Below, in pieces: positions 1 through 64,000 of a stretch of 64,000 bases of DNA. The notes under the pieces were generated by a model. The model was not told where the DNA came from, ran no database searches, and saw nothing but the letters and a program-made list of their open reading frames with translations. Both the position numbers and the translations under genes were made by a program. Location of the stretch: NCBI GenBank assembly GCA_036244855.1, contig BQKZ01000006.1, positions 346,992-410,991 of the forward strand. The letters run 5' to 3'. This DNA is from Temnopleurus reevesii (lineage: Eukaryota > Echinodermata > Echinoidea > Temnopleuroida > Temnopleuridae). How positions within the stretch are numbered: position 1 is the first letter of the stretch; each line of letters starts with the position of its first letter.

Positions 1-1563
1 GGATGTGTTCCATGATACTTTTAAGAGGACTATAATTGCAAATATGCTTTGGATGTGATGTGTTCCATTTGTACAGCAGTGTTCTTCCTCAAAGAAAGAC
101 ATCTTGAAGTTCAGTTTATGTTTTAGGATGCTATTTTGGAACCCTCTGTGTGAGGTATCTATGGAGGGAAGATGGTCCTGTTTTGGAGATGGTGAAACTT
201 ATCTTCCTGAAAGAATTCAATTCGTCAACGAATTCAGAATACAAGAAATTTCCTCTTGACGACATCATACTTGAAAGGGGGGGGGGGGGGTGCTATTTTG
301 ATGCCAACTATCATTCCTTTTCTTGCACCTCAACAGGATTTTCTTTGTAACACCTATCTTGCTATTGACCAACTTAGATATAAATGCACCTGTCCATCTG
401 GCATTTGAAAGAGAAATGTGATAGAAAACAGAAGAAAGTAAAGAAATTGCTGAATAAACTTCAAAATTGTGACAAGGGAATGAAAGCAAGGCATGCCATT
501 TTTCTTAGATCTCCCTTTGGTGTGGATATCGGCTCTCGTTGCTTGTCAACTGTGAGCCAGTCAGAAGCATATGACAGTCAGATCTGTACATCATTGAAAG
601 ATAGAATGAATCTTGTATTCCAGCACCTGCAACGCTGTTAGAGTTATTGAAAACAAATACCAAATCAGTCAAATCTAGATTCACAGAAGTTACTATCATC
701 ATGGAAAAAAAGGAGGCTTTGTTTACCAAGAGGCATCGCATGAGGTCCCTTGAGGTCCCAGCAATGTAATAGAAAGTGGGACTACTGAGAAACTTATTTA
801 GTTCCATTTGTATGATATTCAGTCTATTCTTTCTTTATTTTTTGAAAGATTTTGTTCTTTCTGGAGAATCATCATAAACGTTGAAAGAAGAGATTGATTG
901 CTGTTATCTTTGAATAGAATAATTATAGAATTTAAACTATTGTCTTTTTGTGCATCTTGGTTTGAAGTATAACTATAAAAACCAGTTCATTTACTTTTTC
1001 ATTTCAACATAGCTGGAGGTTACTTTGTATCCTTTTGTGGCTTGATGAAAAGTCAGGATATTCTTTGGATTTTGTTGCCCCTGGTTTTGTTTGTGCACCA
1101 CACAAAGCAAACACCTCCCTCTTTTTACAATGATAAGTGAGCTTTGACGGTAAGGATTCATCATTTATGAATGTCAACATTAAGTTTATATAACCGTAAT
1201 GGTTGAGGATACCGAGTCCTTTTCGTCTGACAGCGTCTCACTTAGATCAGACGATACCGCCAAACCGGCCTCCAAACCAACCAGCCTATCAGCCATGCAA
1301 ATACCATCAAACATTGATAAAAATGAAAGCAATATCCATCATTTCTATTTCCAAGGCCTACTTTTATCTAACCCTTTGTCCAATTTTTTTTTGTGACTGA
1401 TGATGCAATATTCTGTTAGCATGGTGTCAATTTTCAGAAAATGTGATTTTGTTAAATAGCTGTTGAAATATTATTGAATGGCCGCCAATGTTACAGAAAT
1501 ACTTACTACTCAAAAGCTGTGCAATCTATGATCTAGAAAGCAAGATTATGATCCCTGTCATAG

Positions 1564-1737
1564 GGGGTGTTGCTCAAAATCAACTGCAAATCAACTGCAA
1601 CTTTGCAAGTTGTAACGCACATTTTCATTCGCGCACGGTATGCGCATTCAACAAGACGTGCACGAAACAATGATTTTGATTGGCGCGTTCCGATCAACTG
1701 CAACTTGCGATCAATTGCAACTTTTGAGCAACACCCC
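1564..1737 (+). mobile_element. MITE family A, copy 1
   Basis: A 174-bp element with perfect 16-bp terminal inverted repeats, GGGGTGTTGCTCAAAA at the left and its reverse complement at the right, flanked by TA on both sides. There is no coding capacity. Similar copies occur at 11765-11941, 35703-35860, 49269-49429, 52437-52604 and 61097-61265. Terminal repeats with a TA target duplication fit a non-autonomous Tc1/mariner-type element (inference). Confidence 0.8.
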
Positions 1738-3079
1738 ATATGCCGGGTAATTTTGCAAAATTATGCTTCATTTTATTAGAAGCACTATATAAATGTTATT
1801 GTTATTACATGTATGATCTCGGGGTCATCACATTCAAACTCAAATTGCATTTCAGTTTCAATTTGGAGACCTCTATGGATTCATTCACAGATATGAGTTG
1901 AGCTACCCATGAATAATTCTCTCGACACTTGTGTGATGGGAAGGGAGAATACACATTGGTGGCCAATTGAAGTCATTTATATGTAAATGAAACAAGACTC
2001 GATCCACTTTGATTAAGCTCGTATAAAACCATAGCATATCATGAACTATTAATTAGATAATCTTTGGTTAATACAAATTTTAGTCTTTAGAATCGCACCC
2101 CAGCTCTGATTTGCTTTCTTTCTTTCTGTCTCATTTCAATTTGTTATGATACATTCATTCAATATATTTGATTTTTATTAATATTTGTTTAATTCTTAGA
2201 ACTTTTCAATGTTATTAATATTTTAATCAATATTGATTTTTTCTCCAAACTTTTGGGAGAAGGGGAGATATATGTTTTCTGCACAGGCCTTTTCTTTTGA
2301 TGATTAGTAAAATTATCTTTCTTTGCCTTCAAACGTACATATACATTCTTGCAAATCTGACATTTTCACCCCTCCCCCCTTTTTTTTACAATTCTGTGTT
2401 GAATTCCACCTCAAATCTGGTCTTGTTCAATTACTCTATGCCTGGTTTACATGATTGAGGAGCGTGCTAATGAGAATTGAAGGAACATGAAATATAACAT
2501 GTAGATTTGATGGATCTCCCCATTGGTATTCATCTAATATATCACATCGACAGGGAAGAATGAGACTATGGCATTATGCATGAAGCTACTCTCGGCTTTA
2601 ATGCCACGCACCATTTCACTTTGTAAATGGCTTCCCATCATTCTCTGCGATGCTACCAGACACAAGACTTTGAATTGATGAAATGTAATCAGATTTTTTT
2701 GGATAACAACATCCTCCGGATATTTTTAGCGATTAATAGGTACTTGGCCCTGAATTTTTAAATATGTATTTTAGTATGAGCTTTCAAGGTTTTTAATTGA
2801 GGGACGGCTTTATTAGCCTTATGTTCTAAAATCATGATTTGTTTAAAGAGGTATTGTTTATTTCAGAGGTTTAGAGTTCATTTGGATGGAGGTCATCAAT
2901 TAGATATTTGTTTTTAGTCAACGGCCCGGTGCTCTCTCTTAATGCAAAGTGATTGAGATATACGTATACAGAGATGAATTAAACTTTTTAAAATAACAAG
3001 TGACGAGTGTAGTTATAATGGCTGCCATATAGGACGCTAGCAGAAGAAACTGTCTGTTTCTTGATGCTAGTTGATGCAA

Positions 3080-3260
3080 ATGATGTTTATTATAACGATG
3101 ATGATGGTGATTCGGTATCGATGATGATGGGGATTCAGTATCGATGATGATGATGATGATGGTGATTTGATATCGATGATAGAGACATGAGGAAAATGAT
3201 CATGATTATTACTGTAAGATAATGATGATATTTTTGCTGCTGCTGATGATAATGATGATG
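3080..3260. repeat. Degenerate GAT/ATG trinucleotide repeat
   Basis: Imperfect runs of GAT with interspersed variant triplets, including two near copies of a TCGATGATGATGGxGATT-like unit, ending about 95 bp before the Ig1 acceptor. It is non-coding in the gene's sense. Confidence 0.6.
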
Positions 3261-3353
3261 TTATTGTTGATGACAAAGAAGAATGTGATGCAAACAAATA
3301 TGATGAAAGCAAAAGATTAATGAAATCTGTTTTTATTTTCTCCCACCTTGCAG

Positions 3354-61573
<58,220 letters not shown>

Positions 61574-61778
61574 GTAAGAATGGGGTATTCCGACAGTTGG
61601 GCAAGACGTAGGGTTAAGGCTGTGATATGGTTTGTGCTTCAGGATGGTAAGAGGATTGAGGTCAGGTTTGAAGTTAGATTTGTATTTTGGCAAACTGTAT
61701 AGATATTACACCAGAGCTGTTGTCAACATACCATGCTTCATACATTCCAGGGGATTGTTACCTGAAAGTTTGTGTCNC

Positions 61779-62054
61779 ACCTGGGATCACTCTAACCTTG
61801 AGACCAACAAACCCAAGAACCGTTATGCCAACGTGATCGCGTACGACCACTCTCGTGTGATCCTCTCCCCGATGGAAGGTCTACCAGGCAGCGATTACAT
61901 CAATGCAAACTACTGTGATGGATACAGGAAACAGAACGCTTACATCTCCACGCAAGGACCGCTCCTGGAGACCATGGCTGACTTCTGGAGGATGGTCTGG
62001 GAACAGAGGACCAATACCATCGTCATGATGACCAAACTAGAGGAGAGGAATAGG
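61779..62054 (+). CDS. LAR: Copy of D1 N-terminal exon, 5'-truncated by the contig join
   Basis: Corresponds to 59962-60237 and lacks the first eight codons and the acceptor because it starts after the N. Same protein sequence. Not to be counted as an additional exon. Confidence 0.6.
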
Positions 62055-62631
62055 GTGAGAATTAACGCTTCAAATTGACAACTGTGGATGCTGAAACTCA
62101 ATGATACATGTATGCCCATCCATTTGTGTGTGAATCTCTTTTCCATTTCCAATTGATAATATATAGATCAAAGGTTTCAATTCCATGAATATTTTGCACG
62201 CTGAACTATTCAGCAAGTGTCTGATGTCCTTAAAAGCAAGAAACAATGAGCAAAAATGAATTTGTGGAACTTCTTCTATATTGCTATCCTGTATTTTGAG
62301 AAACTAAAATCACTCTGTTCCTCTGTTTTATCACCTCATTGCACCGACATAAATCTTCACACGTTTCGAGATAATGAATCGTTTGATTGTTTTGAACTTG
62401 AAACATCAGAATATGTAGCAATTAAAAGATTCTTGCTATGTAGTAAAGTGCAAACTGCTGTTATGGCATCAATGTTCTTGACATACAGAGATTATTTTGT
62501 TCAAGATTTTATCATTTCACTGGGTTTTAACCCCTATAGAAGATTCTACTGGTTCCAATGAAACTGATTCAATATTCTGTACATTGACCTGCTCACTGTT
62601 TATTTTCTGTTTTTTTGTCTTTCATTTCCAG

Positions 62632-62757
62632 GTGAAATGTGATCAATACTGGCCAAGTAGAGATCAGGAGAAATATGGGTTTGTACAGGTGACCCTATTA
62701 GATACCACAGAACTAGCAACGTACACTGTCAGATCATTTGCCTTGGTAAACCTCAAG
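62632..62757 (+). CDS. LAR: Copy of D1 middle exon
   Basis: Same sequence and splice sites as 60815-60940, offset 1,817 bp. Confidence 0.6.
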
Positions 62758-63235
62758 GTGAGACTCTAAGACCACTAGTATTATCTGTACGCTTCTCTCT
62801 GTCTTCCCTTTCATTGTTCAGTGGTTTACAATCTCCCTTCTTTTCTGGCATTCTGTTTTGCAAATACTTAGTGGCATGCATCCTAATAAAGTTGAGTCAG
62901 ATCTTTATTCAATTAAGGTGGTGTTGTCAGAAAAATATGATCATTTGCAAGTTGCAGTTCCACCTTTGTTTCTTGTGTGTTTTGTGAGAATTGCAGATTT
63001 TGCGCAAATAATATGGGAATTTCAAGTTGCAACTGATTTGCAGTGCTATGCCCTTAACCACAACTGTATAGCAACACCCCATAAATCAAGAGGAATCCGT
63101 AATTTTGATCTTAGATTATTGAAATGTTATTGAATAGCATCATATCTAAGTAAACATAGAACTTGGAATACAACGATTGCATCACAACTATTATCTCAGT
63201 TTGTATTTGATCTGATATGTTTGTGTGCTTGACAG

Positions 63236-63390
63236 AATCGCTCAATGGAGAAGAGAGAGGTAAAGCAGTTCCAGTTTACAGCCTGGCCGGACCATGGAGT
63301 GCCCGAGCACGCTACATCGGTGCTAGCGTTCATTAGTAGAGTAAAGTCTTGTAATCCACCTGATGCCGGTCCTATCGTCGTACACTGCAG
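63236..63390 (+). CDS. LAR: Copy of D1 WPD-to-Cys exon
   Basis: Same sequence and splice sites as 61419-61573, offset 1,817 bp. As this copy continues into unique sequence after 63593, it may be the one joined to the rest of the gene. Confidence 0.6.
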
Positions 63391-63593
63391 GTAAGAATGG
63401 GGTATTCCGACAGTTGGGCAAGACGTAGGGTTAAGGCTGTGATATGGTTTGTGCTTCAGGATGGTAAGAGGATTGAGGTCAGGTTTGAAGTTAGATTTGT
63501 ATTTTGGCAAACTGTATAGATATTACACCAGAGCTGTTGTCAACATACCATGCTTCATACATTCCAGGGGATTGTTACCTGAAAGTTTGTGTC

Positions 63594-64000
63594 AGGGATT
63601 TTCATCCAATCGAAATCAAAGATTTAGTCAGGGCTGACTAACCCCCATTGCAAGAAGCTTAAGGAAACACTCCCAGGTTTTAATTTTGAAAGGGTAGAGG
63701 GACATGGGGTATAGATTGGTTTTATTGTTTCATGACTTGATATAGTTGGATGTTCAGGCTTCCTTCATAACATGGTTGAATGGTTTGGCTCAACTTGCAT
63801 GATTAGTTATGCCTAATTACATTAGTGTGTCTAATGTGCATGAATCTACTTTCTCAACTTTCAAATGGAAGGCAAATGTGGTGAAAATACCCATTATCAC
63901 TTATGAAACAAATTATATTTGTCATTTCCCATCTTGCTGCAAGTTTATTGAAATCAATCATATAAATTATAAATTGAAAAGTTAGGATCAAACTTCTTCT
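63594..64000. other. Intron sequence to window end
   Basis: Unique AT-rich sequence beyond the duplicated block. The next D1 exon (P-loop) is not present. Confidence 0.6.

Larger units (their letters stand above)
1..3353. other. Upstream intron or 5' region, no confirmed exon
   Basis: Ig1 begins in phase 1 at 3354, so at least one coding exon (expected signal peptide) lies upstream, probably before base 1. I see no start codon followed by a hydrophobic signal sequence and a phase-1 donor here. The stretch is AT-rich and holds a G homopolymer near 279-290, a TA-flanked inverted-repeat element (1564-1737), an uncertain coding-looking patch (1199-1316) and degenerate GAT repeats (3080-3260). 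Confidence 0.6.

Noticed and set aside
61779..63390. A second tandem phosphatase domain (D2)
   Set aside because: The sequence is the same D1 exons with the same introns, starting in mid-exon after an N; D2 would differ strongly in sequence.

Overview
The window is eukaryotic and intron-rich. It carries most of one plus-strand gene, a LAR-type (type IIa) receptor protein tyrosine phosphatase, homologous to vertebrate PTPRF/PTPRD/PTPRS and Drosophila Lar. AT-rich introns, many small inverted-repeat transposons, a SINE remnant with a tRNA-type B box, and a Lar-like domain order suggest an invertebrate deuterostome, most likely an echinoderm such as a sea urchin. The species cannot be settled from this sequence. 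I see no bacterial features, tRNA or rRNA genes, CRISPR arrays or intact viral genes.

Layout. 24 constitutive coding exons, about 1,638 codons, can be joined with GT-AG splice sites and matching phases from 3354 to 61573. In order they encode Ig1 (3354-3638), Ig2 (25741-25920 plus 33303-33413), Ig3 (35365-35634), nine fibronectin type III (FN3) domains (36334 to 54263), a membrane-proximal region with two furin-type sites (54879-57006), one transmembrane helix (57097-57174), a juxtamembrane segment and wedge (58513-59517), and the first part of phosphatase domain D1 (59938-61573). D1 stops at the catalytic HC dipeptide. The signal-peptide exon, the P-loop exon, the rest of D1 and all of D2 lie outside the window.

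Two in-frame microexon candidates fall where vertebrate LAR-family genes carry regulated mini-exons: 27 nt at 29330-29356 inside Ig2 (mini-exon A position) and 18 nt at 44805-44822 inside FN5 (mini-exon C position, acidic). A weak 12-nt mini-exon B candidate is at 34849-34860.

Exon edges have been tandemly copied into flanking introns at three places: the 3' edge of the Ig2a exon (decayed), the 3' edge of the FN2 exon (five donors, 95-nt period) and the 5' edge of the FN7 exon (four acceptors, 145-nt period). In the FN2 and FN7 arrays I traced the frames, and only one outermost splice site is productive.

Introns hold large (GAT)n/(ATC)n arrays, at least seven inverted-repeat element families, a 1.24-kb near-palindrome just after Ig2, and TTAA-bounded elements. 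Three large direct duplications, each tied to a single N (23164, 27723, 61777), look like unmerged haplotypes or contig overlaps, so exon copies in them should not be counted as extra exons.
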